64,000 nt of DNA from Allomyces macrogynus ATCC 38327 (taxonomy: Eukaryota; Blastocladiomycota; Blastocladiomycetes; Blastocladiales; Blastocladiaceae): contig GG745354.1 of NCBI GenBank assembly GCA_000151295.1, positions 464,981 through 528,980 on the forward strand, given 5' to 3'. Within the stretch, counting starts at the first letter, position 1, and each line of letters opens with the position of its first letter. This document shows positions 1 to 12,340 of the stretch, one piece after another. A program made the translations under genes and the position numbers. A model generated the notes under the pieces. The model ran no database searches. It worked only from the letters and a program-made list of their open reading frames with translations, and was not told where the DNA came from.

Positions 1-1795
1 GCTGCTTTTGCCGGCGTTGCTGGTAGGTCGCGTAGGCGTCCTTGTGTCGCGGCCAGGACCTTGGCCGCGTCCTCGGGGTAGTTGTGGCACGCGCGCCGGT
101 AATCGTCGTCGCACAGCACATAGACGTCGCAGTTGCATACGGCTTTGGCCGAGGCTTCGCACGTGTACCCGAGGATCAGCATGTACTCGCCTATACCCCC
201 CACCGTCAGTCGTGTTGTCGCCGCGAACCGCCATGGCAAGTTAGGGAAACGTACCAAAGAAACTGCCCTCGACCATTGAATGCATCGCCTCTCCGCCGTT
301 ATTCAGCATGTCAACGCGCCCCTGCACCACGAAAAACATTTCCTTGCCGATTTCGCCGCGGTGCACGACAAACGTGTCGGCCGTGAAAAAATTGATGCGC
401 ATGGCAATCGACAGCATTCGGCGAAAGCCCAACGACGTGTCCTTGAACATGGGCACCTTGTCGAGAATATCCTCATTGAGTGAAAGAGCCACTTCGGCGC
501 GGAAGTTGGTCGGCAGGTCGTTGAAGACGTTGATCACGTCGATGCCCTTGTTGCGTTCCCACGTGTACTCGTACCTATACGAACGAGTGAGCCAGCAGCG
601 GGAGAGGGGGGAGAGAGAGAAGGGGGAAGGGATCGTGCGTACCATCCGGTCACACGCTTCTGCATGGTCTTGTCCATGTTCTGGTCGAGCATGTACTGCT
701 TGATCGCCTCGACTTTTTGCCGGTAACTCACACGTCGCGAGTCCAAGTTGGACAGTGACGACGTGATCGTGCCGGACACGTACCCGTAGAGAAACACGCC
801 CGTGATCATGCACACGATCGACCAGACGCGCTCGCGGTCGTTGGTCGCGTGCACGTCGCCGTAGCCTACCACCTCGCCGAGTCAGAGGCAACGCATAGCG
901 TGCGGAGTGAACAAACGAACGTACCCGTCGTCGTCATAGTCATGACCGTCCAATACAGCGCGTAAATGTACATCGACAGCCGGTCGGCATACGTCGGCGA
1001 CTGGTCCGGGTCGGTTGCCCACGACGGAGTCGCGCAGGTGTCGGCCTCGGGGCACGCGAGCATGTACCAGATACACGTACACCAGTGCGTGATGAGCGTG
1101 ATATAAATCGTAAACTTGTAGAGCTGGAAGACGGCCTGCGAATTGAGCCGCGTCTCTTCCTTGTGGAACCACCAGACGAGCTTGAGCGTGCGCAGCAGTT
1201 TCGGTAACCGGCAGAGGGCGAGGTAATAGAGCGCGCGGTCGGGCTGCCCGATCCACCCGACGGCAATCAGGTCGACGGGCAGATTCGTAATGAGATCAAA
1301 CGAAAACTCCCACGACCGCATGTAATGCATGGCCATCTTGGCCGGGAAAATCACGTAGAACCCTTGGTCGAGGTAGGACACGTGGAACTTGAGAAAGATA
1401 TCGACCAGATACAGCAGGTCGATCAACAGCTGGCCCACAAAAGACCCAACGTAGAGGTACCGAAACGCGGCCATGAACGAAATCGACACGCCGTTCGACA
1501 CGGACACGAGCACCATGAACCAGTCCCACCACGTTAAGAATGGCTCGCCCGGTAACAGGTAGAAACGGTAGAGCTTGGTCCATATTTGCCGCCAGGTCGC
1601 CGAGGCCACGCGCATTCGCCTCATGGCGGCCACGGGGCCGCGCGCCGTGTCATAGTCGGCCTCTCCGATCCCGTCGAGGTGCTTGAACGTATTAGCGCCG
1701 GGGAAACGCACGTGCGTGCGCGGTAAGATGTCGCTGGCCGTGGGCAGGCCCGTAAAGTCGGCGTCGGTGCCTGGTCGTGGACGGCCGGGCATCAT
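1..1795 (-). CDS. Voltage-type K+ channel with cyclic-nucleotide-binding domain (3' end outside window)
   Basis: Plasma-membrane cation channel of the EAG/HCN/CNG superfamily, partial because the C-terminus runs off the left edge. Four exons fit: 1795-925, 865-643, 573-255 and 190 to the edge, with introns of 59, 69 and 64 bp (GTACGT or GTACGC donors, TAG acceptors). The first exon carries S1-S6-like hydrophobic segments and a pore helix. Joining exons 1 and 2 restores the selectivity filter TTTGYGD, so the filter codons straddle an intron. Exons 2-3 carry the C-linker (motif YEYTWER) and the start of the cyclic-nucleotide fold; exons 3-4 join at SFFGE, a classic CNBD signature. The TxGYGD filter predicts K+ selectivity, as known for this family. 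Ligand (cAMP or cGMP) cannot be told. The start is the first ATG of the open frame. Confident on family, less on the exact 3' reading near position 50. Confidence 0.9.
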
Positions 1796-2844
1796 GGTGC
1801 GAGAACGGGGCGCCGCGACGGAGCGAAGCGAGGCGGGCGCAGCGGGAAGATCAGGGTCCGAGCGCGCGCACGAGGGTCCGAGGACGGCGGCACGGGACGG
1901 CAGCAGCGGTAAGAAACGGCAGAGCGAGATCCGTCACCCAGGTGCGGCGCTGGCCGCGCAGAGCGTAAGGGACGGTTTGGACGCTACAAAGCCCAGCGTG
2001 GGGTCGGCCTGCCGGGTGGAGAAGCGTGCGGTGCGGGCAGCGCGCAGGCAGGATGCGCAACACGGAGCGGGAGCAAAGCAGTCGAAACGGGACCGCGCCG
2101 GGCTCGACTTGACCGTGGGTGCGAGGGCACGGGCACGAGGGTCGTGGCGCGGCGAGCTGTTCGAAAAGGCGCACGGGGCCAGCGAAGGCGAGGGTTGGAG
2201 GCGTGATCCGAGGCAGCGAGAGCACGCCAGCTAGAGGTCGAAGGGCGGCGAGATCGTCGACGCCGAAGCAATCAGCACTCGTGCAGCATCAGGTCGGGCT
2301 CTTTCATGAGCAAAAGGGGTTGGTGGCGCATGCCTACCCTTGCAGCAGGTGCTTGATTGCTTGCAGAAGCTGGCAGCACGGGCCTTGAACCATGGGATAC
2401 GGGCCGGGCAGCCCGTCGTCGCGTTGTGCAGGGCGGCGCAGTCGTCGGTGGAGGTCGCGGATGGTGTTGCCAGCGTGGCCGGGGCCAGCGGCCGGCGGCG
2501 GGCGTGAGCAGGTTCAGGAACGCAGATGCGGCAAGCTAGATGCGCGCCGCGGCCGGAGATAAATAATTATCGCGCAGCGCCGAGGGCGGCCGCTTGGTGA
2601 CCGTCGCATTTGCGCAGGATCGCGGCCGGGTGCCGTCGGCCGCGAGACGCTGCGGCCTGCGAGACGCGGCCATTTCGCACACAGCGTGACCGCATCGCGT
2701 CCCTGCCATTGCCATCGCCAAACCCGCCGTGTCGCGTCGGCGTCGCCAAATGGCAAGCACGCCCGCGCCGACGACGCGGAAACCATCAGCGCAGCAAGCA
2801 TCAGGGCCGCAAACCCGCCGCAATACGGCCAGCCCCACGCCGCC
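1796..2844. other. Intergenic, shared upstream region of K+ channel and SEC10
   Basis: Divergent intergenic stretch of about 1 kb. The open frames here are GC-driven and show no family motif. An AT-rich patch (ATAAATAATTAT, about 2558-2569) lies roughly 280 bp upstream of the SEC10 start and is the only promoter-like island seen. Confidence 0.4.
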
Positions 2845-5677
2845 ATGAACAGCTCTGCGCCTCCGGGCGCGGCTGGCCAGCCGCAAGTGCAGCTGGCCAC
2901 GTTTGCCGTAAGCATGCGCCATTGCACCGGCCCGAGCACGACAATTCAAACTGAACTGATCCCGCCAACGACGCGCAGGACCCAAACTTCAACCTCAAGG
3001 CCCTCGTCGACTCGGTCACCTTCCGCCCGCTCTCGCTCGTCGCGCTCCATGCCACCAAGCCCGACTCGCCCGTTGCCGGCAGCGGCGGTGCCAATGCCGC
3101 GACCGCACAGCCAGCCTTCGACGCGCGACCCTTTATCAAAGTCATGGAGGCCGCGTCTGACGACCTCGTCAAGTTCCGCAAGCGCATCCAGCGCGAGATC
3201 GATGACCTCGAGGACGTGATGCTCGCCAGCGAGACGACCTACAAGCAGAAACTCGCCGACATGAGCTCGGCGTTCCGGGTCCGTTTTTTTATCAAGCAAT
3301 ACACTCACGCGATCCGCGTCTGACCGCCATTGCACCTCCCCCTACTCTTCCGGTCGGCCTTCCAGTAGAAAGTCTACCAGTCGTTTGACACGCTCGAGGG
3401 CCGCGTCTCCGAGGTCGGCACGACCGCAGTGCGCATTGGCGAACAGCTCGAGACCATTGACAAGCAGCGCGCAAAAGCCGCCGACACGTGCGAGCTGTTG
3501 CAGTACTTTTTGGACCTGAACCGCGGCGTCACCGACCGTCTCGAAACGCTGCGGCAATCGGCCGACCAGAAGCCGGCACCCACATCCTCCACCGCGACCA
3601 TCAACGCTACTACGACGACGGCCGCTTCGTCCGCGCCCAGCGGCGCGATCCGCGTCGCCGTCCTCGCACGGCGCTTGCAGCAAATCGTGCGCGACACCGA
3701 CATGCCCGGCACCGACACGGCGCGCGCGACCATCGACCAGTACTGCGAGCACCTCGAGACCGAAATGGTGCGCCAATTCCAGGTCGCCGCCGAAAAGCAC
3801 GATCTCGCGGGCATGCGCCACTGCGCACAGGTCGTGACCGAATTCAATGGCGGCGAGAGCGTCGTCAAGGCCTGGATCAACCAGCATCCGGTCTTTACGC
3901 CGCAGGCTGTGGGACCGCGTGCCGGCGCGCGCATGCCGAGTAAACCTGATGGCGCGGATCCAGGGATGGCCAGGCTGCTGGAGCAGATTCGTGCGACAAT
4001 TTACCAAGATTGGGAGTTGGTGAGCAGCGTGTTCCCGGCGCCGATTAGCGTCCTGACGACGCTCATTCAGCGGTTTTTCCAGCAAGTGGTGCGTTCAGTC
4101 TCTTGCTCGAATCGATCTGCCTGATTCCTTGCTCACTGACCGACCCACCACGGCATCGCAGGTCCAACAATACCTCGACCAGCTGTTCAAGGAAGCTTCC
4201 GACGTCTCGGACGTCTTTTACCTGCGCGCTGTCGCCGCCAACTTCAACGCGGCCAAGACGCTCGTCAAGGACCTCAAGCACTTTGACGACACGGTTCTCA
4301 AGAAACCGGTCGTCGCCAATGTCGTCGACCAGTGCGTCGAGGAACTTTTCACGCTGCAAAAGGCCACGACCGACCGCGAGCGCAAGCACCTGCAGTCCGT
4401 CATGGACACGACCTTCCAAGCGGCCATCACCTACTACGCCGGCCGCAAGCAGGTCAAGAAGGGCATGTTTGGCCGGATCCAAAAGTCCTCGACCGGCGCG
4501 CTCGAACATCTCTTGTCAATGGACCATCTCATGACGGTTCTCGCTACACACACGGCGAGCGTCGAGCGGTGCCTGCTCCTGCACGCGCAACCGCCACCGG
4601 CCGTCGCCGAGATTTACACGGCGCTGGCCGCGACCGTCTACTCGTCGTACCTCGAGGCCGCGCTCGACGCCGTCTGGGATGAAGTGCAGCTCATGGACGG
4701 CGCCAAGGCCGAGCCGGACTTGAAAGTCCTCGCGACCGTGCAGGCGGCCAACACGCTCGTGCAGCTCATGCAAGTGCATTTCGAGCAACTCATGGTGCCC
4801 GTTCTCGTCGCGGTCCCCTCGGTGCACCGGCAAGTCGTGGAAGAAAAGAACCGCCGAATTGATCGGCTCGAGGCGCGCATGGGCACGATTCTCGCACACT
4901 TGGTCACTGCCGCGACCGCGCACTCGCAACTGTTGCTGAGTAAGCAAAAGCGCGCGGATTTCCGGATTCGCGACGATAGTATGGACCTGGTCGCGCACCA
5001 GATCGCGTCGCCGACGTGCGTTGCCATGTGCGAGTTTTTGGGCCGGTTGTTGGGCCACGTGCAGTCGTTCTTGGACGGCGCGAATGTCAAGGCGTTCTTG
5101 CTCGAGGTTGGCGTACAGGTGCACTCGCAGTTGCTTGAGCATTTCAAGAAGTTTCCGGTGTCGACGACCGGCGCGCTCACGCTGTCGCGGTACGTTGTAT
5201 TTTATTGTCCCTCCTCGCCGTTATTTCGTGTTCACCCTCATCTGACCGCGGGACTTCCCCACGCACAGCGACATTGCCAAATACCAAGAAGCCATTAGCG
5301 CATTCAAAGTCGACCAACTCGGTCCGCGGTTTGACCTGCTGCGCGAAATCGGCAACCTGTTCCTTGTCCGGCCCGAGAACCTCTCGTCGATTCTCGACGA
5401 AGGTCTGCTCGCCTCGCTTGATAGCTCCCTGCTCGGCGCGTACCTGATCAACCGCGCTGATTACCGGTCGGCCAAGATTGACGCGATGCTGCGCCAGCGG
5501 ATCGCGACGGAACAGCATGCCGCAGGCCGCGGACGGCGCCGGGGCGAAGATGAGGATGATGTGGGATCGAGCATGACGAGTTTTGCCGCGTCGTCTGCGT
5601 ATGATGCGGTCGGCAGCGGGCATGAGGGGTTGAGTCGCGGTGGGATTCAGGGGAGCGTGTTGTCGTTGCGCGGATGA
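2845..5677 (+). CDS. SEC10: Exocyst complex subunit SEC10 (EXOC5)
   Basis: Subunit of the octameric exocyst, which tethers secretory vesicles to the plasma membrane. Five exons fit with unbroken frame: 2845-2907, 2979-3278, 3369-4088, 4162-5189 and 5269-5677; introns are 71, 90, 73 and 79 bp. Donors are GTAAGC, GTCCGT, GTGCGT and GTACGT; acceptors are CAG, TAG, CAG and CAG. The product is about 839 aa, between human (708) and yeast (871) lengths. Recognition rests on the N-terminal coiled-coil (MLASETTYKQKLADM), the family motif FNGGESVVKAWINQHPVF, and the long helical C-terminal domain ending in an acidic/serine tail. The tiny first exon of 21 codons is supported by a GTAAGC donor and a CTGAAC/CTGATC branch-like stretch just before the CAG acceptor. 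Confidence 0.93.
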
Positions 5678-6268
5678 TGGGTGGATGGGACGGATACGAG
5701 ATCTTGTTTCTTGAATCACATATTTTGCAGTTGCCTCGCGTTGCCGCGCGTTGCGCGCCTCTCTGGACGACAAACGAGACATTCACGGTGAACACAGTCT
5801 CGCGCCACGTACAACAGCGGCGCCATGGGCTCCGTTGGGCTGCAGCGCCTGGTACGAGAAGGCATCACCCATCATTTTCAGAATCATGCCTCCCCAACGA
5901 ACGAGCAACGACTCACTCCCCGTTGCTTCGCCGTTCTCACGTTACAGGCGGTTTCCTGTTCAGGGCGACATGCGGTGACATGTGGCGACAGGCTCGTTTC
6001 ATGGTTTCGTTGGCGTTTTGGCATCGGTTTCACGTTTCAGTTGCCACCTGTTTACATCCAGTTACTGGGACTCACTCGTCCTGTCTCATCCGCCAGCCTC
6101 CCGCTTCCGCTCCCTGTTCTCGATGTTCTCTGCCTTGGCCCGCCGACTGGAATAAAAGAGCGGGGCACCCGTGGCCGGAATCAGCGATCTGATCAAACTC
6201 CGCTTGCTCGTTTAGATCAGTACGCTCATCGTGTGCTGCGCGCCGCCCCAACTGCAACCTCTGCCACC
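5678..6268. promoter_or_regulatory. Intergenic; putative promoter of first kelch-like gene
   Basis: No coding evidence. An AATAAAAG TATA-like element at about 6151-6158 lies some 115 bp upstream of the CCACCATGG start at 6269. Function is inferred from position only. Confidence 0.35.
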
Positions 6269-8171
6269 ATGGCCGCCGGCAAGCTGCCTTCCGCGATGTT
6301 CGCTCGACTACAGACCATGTCCACTGCCGTCATGCTCGCTCTGCTGCTGCTCACGACCCTCGCGGCGCCCCTCGTCGAGGCTGCCGTCTCGTCCTCGTCT
6401 TCGCCGTTCGAGCACCTGTCCGAACCGGCCGCCGTGTACCTGCCACTCGAGCAAAAAGCCTACATCTTTGGCGGTAAAGGCGAATTCGGCGACCTGCAAT
6501 CGACCGTCTTCATTTGGGACTTTAGCCAGCACTTTGCCGTCGTCGACCACGGCAAGGCCGTGACCAAATCCAAGCTTTCCCTTCCAAAGGGCGATGCGCG
6601 GCTCGTGCCGTACGCCGTGCAGAACGAGCCGGGCAAATACGACGTCCATTTGCTCGCGGGGATGGCCGGCGGGAACCAGACGGCGCCGGTCAAGGCGTGG
6701 AAAGTGGTTGATTTGCTGCGGGCTGAGAAGGTTGAGGTAGTGGCGAATGACTTGAGTGGGGTGTTTGGACCGACGGTGGATGACCCGGCGACGTGTAATG
6801 GCGTCGTGCCGGTGGACCCGAAGGCCGTGGAGACGGCGAATGGGACGGTGTCAGTGGACCCGACGATGTACGTCTTTGGCGCGCCGCATTTTGGTGGGGA
6901 TACTGTGAGCAAACTGTACCAGTACAACGTCGAGGTAGTTTGATTCGTTGTGGTTCTTCTACAACTTGATTGCGGACTGATTTGTGCTCCCATGAATAAC
7001 AGAACGGCACCGTGGCCATGATCACGCCGACCGTGCGCAACTCGTCGGCCTTCTCGTCGCGGTCCTCGTCGAGCGGGTCAACCCCCAACACCAACGTGCC
7101 CGACTACCGGTCGAGCGGCAATCTCGTCCGTTACGACGCAAAGACGCTGCTGCTCGTGGGCGGGTTTGGCCAGCGCCGGTTCAGTTTCAACAAAACCAGC
7201 GACCGTCTGTCCGACCTGTGGACGTTCGACATCCCGACACGCTCTTGGGACTCGGTATGCGTGTTTTCCCCCTACCTCTCCACTCCCTTCTCCACCCGCT
7301 CACACCCCGCCCACATTCGCAGTACTCCCTCTCAATGAACGTCGGCCGCTCGCTCGCGCAAACCGTCATCTACCCCACCGCAGCGCACCGGTACGCGATC
7401 ATTGTCGGCAACTCGCAGTACCTGATGGTCGAGTACTTTGATCCGGCCAAGGGCACGTACCCAACGCGCGGCAAGTTCACGAACCCGGACGACGGCCCCT
7501 CTTTTGTCTCGCAGCCGACTGTGTTTCTCGTCGGCAACTATATTGTACTCATGGACGCGTTCTTCATTAAACCCTTCCGCGGGGTCGCGATGATCGAAAT
7601 CAAGCCACAGACCGACGGGTCGCTGATGTTCGAGTGGGCGAGCGTGTACCGGTCGGCGACGGATAAGTCGCTGCCGCCGCCGGGAACGTCGTGGAAGACG
7701 GCGCGCGGGTCGACGTCAAGTTCGTCGTCGTCTGGGTCGAGTAGTAGCAGCAGCAGTACCAGGTCGAGCGGCAGTGATGATGATGATGATGATGATCTTG
7801 GGTCGGTTGCCGCGCACGCAGCCAAGCGCGCGCTCATCAAGAAGATTGTGATCCCGGTCGCGATCGTCGCGGTCGTTGCCCTGTTTGGCGTGTGCTTTGG
7901 GCGCAAGAAGAAGGAGGACGGCGTCGCTGAAGGCGACTTGGAAAAAGGCACCGAGGGGGCGGCAGCACCGGCTGGCGCGGAGGGTGCGGCGGGTGGCCAG
8001 GGGGTGGAGACGACGGCCACGGTGGTCGCGGGCACGGGTGTCGCTGACACGACGCCGGGTACCGCGCAGGAAAAGGCGATTCTGGCCGGCGTGCCTGTCC
8101 TGCCTGTGTCGCCGCCGAGCGTGCCGCCAGCGGTTCAGGAGCCGGCGTCTGTCGCGCGGCCACAGGTCTAG
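6269..8171 (+). CDS. Kelch-like secreted/type I membrane protein, copy A
   Basis: Predicted cell-surface protein. Three exons: 6269-6934, 7003-7254 and 7323-8171, both introns 68 bp. The start has a strong CCACCATGG context. An N-terminal signal anchor (VMLALLLLTTLAAPLVEA) precedes a domain with kelch-type blades: EQKAYIFGG, LLLVGGFGQRRF plus LSDLWTFDIPTRSWDS, and a later WASVY strand. A Ser-rich linker and an Asp run (DDDDDDD) lead to a single membrane helix (IPVAIVAVVALFGVCFG), followed by an RKKK stop-transfer and a long Pro/Ala/Val cytoplasmic tail. Intron phases and positions match the neighbouring gene at 8637, so the two are tandem duplicates. Ligand and role are unknown. Kelch assignment rests on repeated G-G and W strands, not a full blade count. 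Confidence 0.85.
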
Positions 8172-8636
8172 CTGGCCCAGATCGGGTTTGATCACGAGGG
8201 AGCATCACAGGCCGGCTTGGCGTAGAGCGAAAGATCCAAAGATTCGAAGGCAGAGGTGGAATTTTTCACTTCGTGCTTCATGTCGGCAGATTCTGGAGCA
8301 TCCGATAGAGGCTGAAACAAGAGTTCGGGTGGCGAAAATGAGTCGAAACTGAGGCAACAGGATGCGCAAGCTTTTTCGTTCAATCAGCCTCCCCCATGCT
8401 CAACGTTTCTGCATTTTGCACACGATCGCATGCCTCGACTCTGCGCGCGCTTCTTTCCATCTGACCTCTTCTCTCTTGCTGGCTGGCTTCGCAACTAACG
8501 ACGAGCAGTCGGTCGCGTTGATCCTGTCCGCGCGTCGCTCGACAAGTTCGAGTACCGCCCTCCCACAAGTACAGCGCACGACCAGGGCTCAACAGCGACA
8601 ATCGATTCCGGCCCGTGCAATCACAATCAGATCACG
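8172..8636. other. Intergenic between tandem kelch-like genes
   Basis: 465 bp spacer between the two paralogues. I see no gene, repeat or clear TATA element. Confidence 0.4.
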
Positions 8637-10346
8637 ATGCCCAAGACCATACCGTACGCGGCATTCCTTGCCGCTGCCGTGCTCTGGATCCTCGCGCTCC
8701 TGGGCCCCGCCACGGCCACCAACAACGAGACCTACCCGCTCACGTCGCTGACCGACACGAGCATCCTGTACCTGCCGACCGAGCAAAAGGCCTACATCTT
8801 TGGCGGTGTCGTCAGCTATCCCGAGCGCGATGTCTGGATCCTCGATTTCACCAAGCACATTGACCTGAGCAACTATGCGCCAGCCGTAAAGCGCGCGCCG
8901 TTCCGCTTGCCGATCCCGATGCGGAAGCCAATTTTGCACGCCGTGCAGCGCGGCAACCGCAAGTACGAGGTCGGGATATTGTCCGGGCTCGACGGGTTTG
9001 ATGGGAAATCGCTCAACGTGTATGCATGGCGGATCCCAGACCTGTTCAATGCCTCGGATAGCAGCATGGTCGACGGGGTCCAAAAAGTCGCGAGCGCGCC
9101 GTTACCCGCCAACGTGATTGCGATGCAGTCGCCGGCGTACTCCCACGTAGTCATGCCGCTCGCGGTGGGGAATGACAGTGCCACGATGGCGGCGCCGGCA
9201 ACGTTCCTGTTGGGCACGCCCGACAAGAAGACGATTGACGCGCATCTCGTGCGCTGGGATGGAGTATGTGCACGTTGGTGGCCTCCTTCTCCACCTGGTT
9301 TGGTGTGCTCACGATGCTGTTTTGATCCGTGTGCCGCCTAGATCAACGTTACGAACGTGCCAGCAAGCAACGACACGTCGGGCCCGACGCCGTATTACCC
9401 GCGCTCGAGTGGCACGCTGCTCCGCATCGACGGCTCGACGCTCGCGCTTGTCGGCGGGTTCAAGGGCAACTTGACGGGCGATGACACCAAGATCAGTCAG
9501 ATTTACTTGTTCTCGCAGGACAAGAACGCCTGGAGCGTGGTTTGTTGCTCTCCTGCCTCCTCGCTGCCCCTCAACAACGTGATGTGCACCAAACAGACGC
9601 AAATTTACCTCTCTCGCCCATAGTATCCGCACGCGTACGAAACTTCGGGTGGCAAGACGGTCCTGTACGAGTCGCCCGACCACAAAAGGTACCTGCTCAC
9701 TCTCGGCTGGTACGACGACTTCCAGTACGTTGAGATCAGCTCCAACAGCAAGCCGCAGCGCGCGGTCATCAGCAACCCCAAGGAGGGCCCGTCGTCCAAC
9801 ACGTCGCCGCTCGTCGGCGCCCTGCCATTCGTCGTTAACAACTACATTGTCCTGCTTGCGGGCAACCAGGCGGGGCCCTACAACGGCCTCGTCATGCTCG
9901 AGATCCAGCCGCAGAAGGACGGGTCGCTGGCTTTTGCATGGGCGAGCGTCTTCAAGTCGCCGACCGACTCGAGCATGCCGCCGACGCCGGCCAAGTCATA
10001 TTCGGCGATTTATTCCCAGCAGGAGAAGGATAACCCGTATAACGGGTCGACGTCGGGGCTGGGTGGAGATGATATGGAGACATACAAGGTGTTGCGCGTT
10101 CTTCGGTGGATCGCGCTGCCTGTCTCGCTGATTGCCGGTTTTTACGCGGCGCAGCACTACCGCAAGAAGCGCGCTGAAAAGCTCGCGGCAGCGGCGGTGG
10201 GGGCGGAGCTGGGCAATGCGCCAGCCGCGACGGCCAATGCTGCCAACCCGGCCGTCGCTGGTGCACCTGGCGCGACGACGACCGTCCCAGTCGTTTCGGA
10301 GAAAGAGCACGCGGGTCGGACACGCGACCTCGAAAAGGGTATCTAG
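8637..10346 (+). CDS. Kelch-like secreted/type I membrane protein, copy B
   Basis: Paralogue of the preceding gene. Three exons: 8637-9263, 9342-9539 and 9624-10346; introns of 78 and 84 bp with GTATGT and GTTTGT donors and TAG acceptors. It has a signal peptide (FLAAAVLWILALLGPATA), the shared EQKAYIFGG block, a second kelch block (STLALVGGFKGNLTG), a shared strand near the end of the ectodomain (LEIQPQKDGSLAFAWASVF, compare MIEIKPQTDGSLMFEWASVY in copy A), one membrane helix (WIALPVSLIAGFYAA) and a short basic then Ala-rich tail ending in DLEKGI. Copy A has DLEKGTEG in its tail, so part of the cytoplasmic sequence is conserved as well. The ectodomain differs strongly from copy A, suggesting old or fast divergence. 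Confidence 0.85.
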
Positions 10347-11398
10347 ACGATTGCATTGTTTTTTCATTCATGTTGCGACATAGACGGGACAAGGGGGAGG
10401 GAGTGTCGTTTTGCTTGCTGCTCTCAAGTGGAAAAGAAGTATACGTCGTGGTCGTGTCGTTCGGAGGAGACTATCAAACTGGCCCCAGAGTTTTCGTGTG
10501 TGGTCAAGTGGGCAATTGGCGCTGCAGCCCTCTGACGGGGGGATGCATCGACAGCGCGCTTTCCTCGACAAGCCTTGCAACCGTCAACTCGCGACTACCA
10601 CGATAGACGTGGAGACCACTGTTGATGTCAACACACACGCTTAATCGTGCTGGAGAAGAACGAGAAGGCCGCGTTGCTTGAGTCGGACGAGCTGGTCCGT
10701 CGTAGCGCGGCAGAAACTGAGGGTGGACGAATTCTGTGCACTTTCCGCGCTTCGCCCTTGCTGTGGAACTAGCACCTGTGAGGTGTCTGCCAACAAAGAG
10801 AAATGAGCAGAGGCAGGAAACGTCGTCTTCGAATTCAGAAGAAATTCACATCTACATCTGACGCGCGTCGATCTACGTAGATTCATATTTGCAGGCAATG
10901 ATCACATCATCATGGTGCTCATGAACCAATGCAAGGAGACGGCTGACAAGGACGAAATCCTGCTCGAATCGTCCGAGAACATTGACAAGTAGCTCTTGTG
11001 GCAGATCGTGAATAGCCTGCACGTTGCCTCCACCATGATCCCACCCGGGAGCGGACTTGCGGCGTGCGTGACCGCATCTGCGGCATTCTTTCACCATTGT
11101 GTGATCTACTGGTTTGGCAAGAGGACGGCTAGCAGAAATACGCGCTCTTGAATAACAGAGTCAACCTTTTGTTTTTTGCTGGAAAGCAGTGACGTTTGTG
11201 AAGCATCCATTGTTATTGCACGGCTACCAGAACCATTGAAGACAAATCTCCGTGGCAAAGGACCGCTGCGAATATGCGGCAAGCAGCCACTGACGAGGGA
11301 GAGGAACAAACACAGAGGATCAGATGTTGACTCAACAGCACACTTGGTTCAAGACTGATTGATAATCAGCGTACGCCTGGAAATAATGAAAGCCGAGA
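10347..11398. other. Gene-poor stretch with a weak F-box-like frame
   Basis: No convincing gene. On the minus strand at 10873-11097 a 74-residue frame contains IHDLPQELLVNVLGRFEQD, which resembles the start of an F-box (LPxELLxxVL). It has no supported start, splice partners or substrate-binding domain, so it is at most a relic. GC content is lower than in neighbouring genes. Confidence 0.25.
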
Positions 11399-11834
11399 CT
11401 ACTTCTTCGCGATCGTATTCTTGCAGACCTCACAGACGTGGGAGGCACGCTTGCGCTCCAAGCGGTTCTGCAACAACATTTCAAGTTGGGTCACCAGCAC
11501 GGCATCGAAAAGGAATACCCATACGTCGACGAACGCAATCAACATGTTCGGGATACACAGCCCAATCGCGAACCCGGTGCTATACGTGAGCACTACAAGT
11601 GCAATGGGCCAGTAAGGACAGTATCCTTGGCCTGTGCTACGAGCCGCAAGAAATCACCCCACCATCAGCGGCTTCATCGCTCATCTAGGCGCCGTCTTTG
11701 CCGTTAGAACTAGACATATTGCGCATGCCAAAGCGGTGAGTCGGCACGCCGGCAATAGTGCCGGGGTCGAAAAGGCGCAACGGACGGCTCGTGGCCAGGC
11801 CAAGGAACCGAGAAGTGCTTGCGAGTTGGAGCAT
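11399..11834 (-). pseudogene. Decayed copy of small mitochondrial-type membrane protein
   Basis: Inverted, diverged copy of the gene at 17964-18402. Reading from 11834, the first exon gives a presequence-like start (MLQLASTSRFLGLATSRPL) that parallels the other copy, then an in-frame TAG at 11687-11685 where the other copy has Trp. The intron appears retained, ending at a TGTAG-like acceptor before 11592. The second exon (11592-11399) keeps the membrane segment (TGFAIGLCIPNMLIAFVDVW) but has a different C-terminus containing VCEVC. The nonsense codon makes it a likely pseudogene, unless the codon is an assembly error. Confidence 0.6.
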
Positions 11835-12340
11835 TGGCTTCAGCAACGGCGGATGTTTCGTCGTTCAGAGGGGTAGGAGCTGGAAGAGTTGTTCCAGCGA
11901 GTAGAGGAGAGAGAGGGGCGCAGGGGGGGGGGGAGGGCTGATGCATGCAATGACTGCCAGCAGAGGTATTTACACCACAAAACGTACATGTGAAGCGAAG
12001 TCAACATGAGAAGAAAATTGCAATCTGCTGCTGCCGCATGCAGGAGTTCTGCGGTCAGCTGCCACAACAAAGAGGTTCAATATGTAAATACATCATCCGT
12101 ACACTTTCGCACCAACCACTCCCAACCGCTGCTCAACAAGTCCTCGTTGGCCACGGCGGCAAATGGATCGTCAATAACAAGAAAATTTTCGCGCGCTTGG
12201 CCGCAGTCAACAATTTAACAATGGAAGTGTGAGCGCAGAAAGATTGTTGCAATGTGCTCGACTGATGTCAAAATGAGATGGTACGAGAAACCCAGAATGC
12301 ATTCGAAAACATCACCACGCCTGGGACAACGAGCGCACCA
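11835..12340. other. Intergenic with possible ABC-transporter relic
   Basis: No intact gene. On the minus strand, around 12110-12220, two overlapping frames read AKRAKIFLLL and then IDDPFAAVANED. Taken together these resemble the Walker B region of an ABCC transporter (compare the family pattern LLDDPLxAVD), interrupted by a frame change and followed by a stop. A G-run lies at about 11924-11933. Low confidence. Confidence 0.2.

Noticed and set aside
1683..2234. Plus-strand frame of 183 codons
   Set aside because: Arg/Gly/Ala-rich composition typical of GC-driven noncoding frames; overlaps the N-terminus of the K+ channel antisense.
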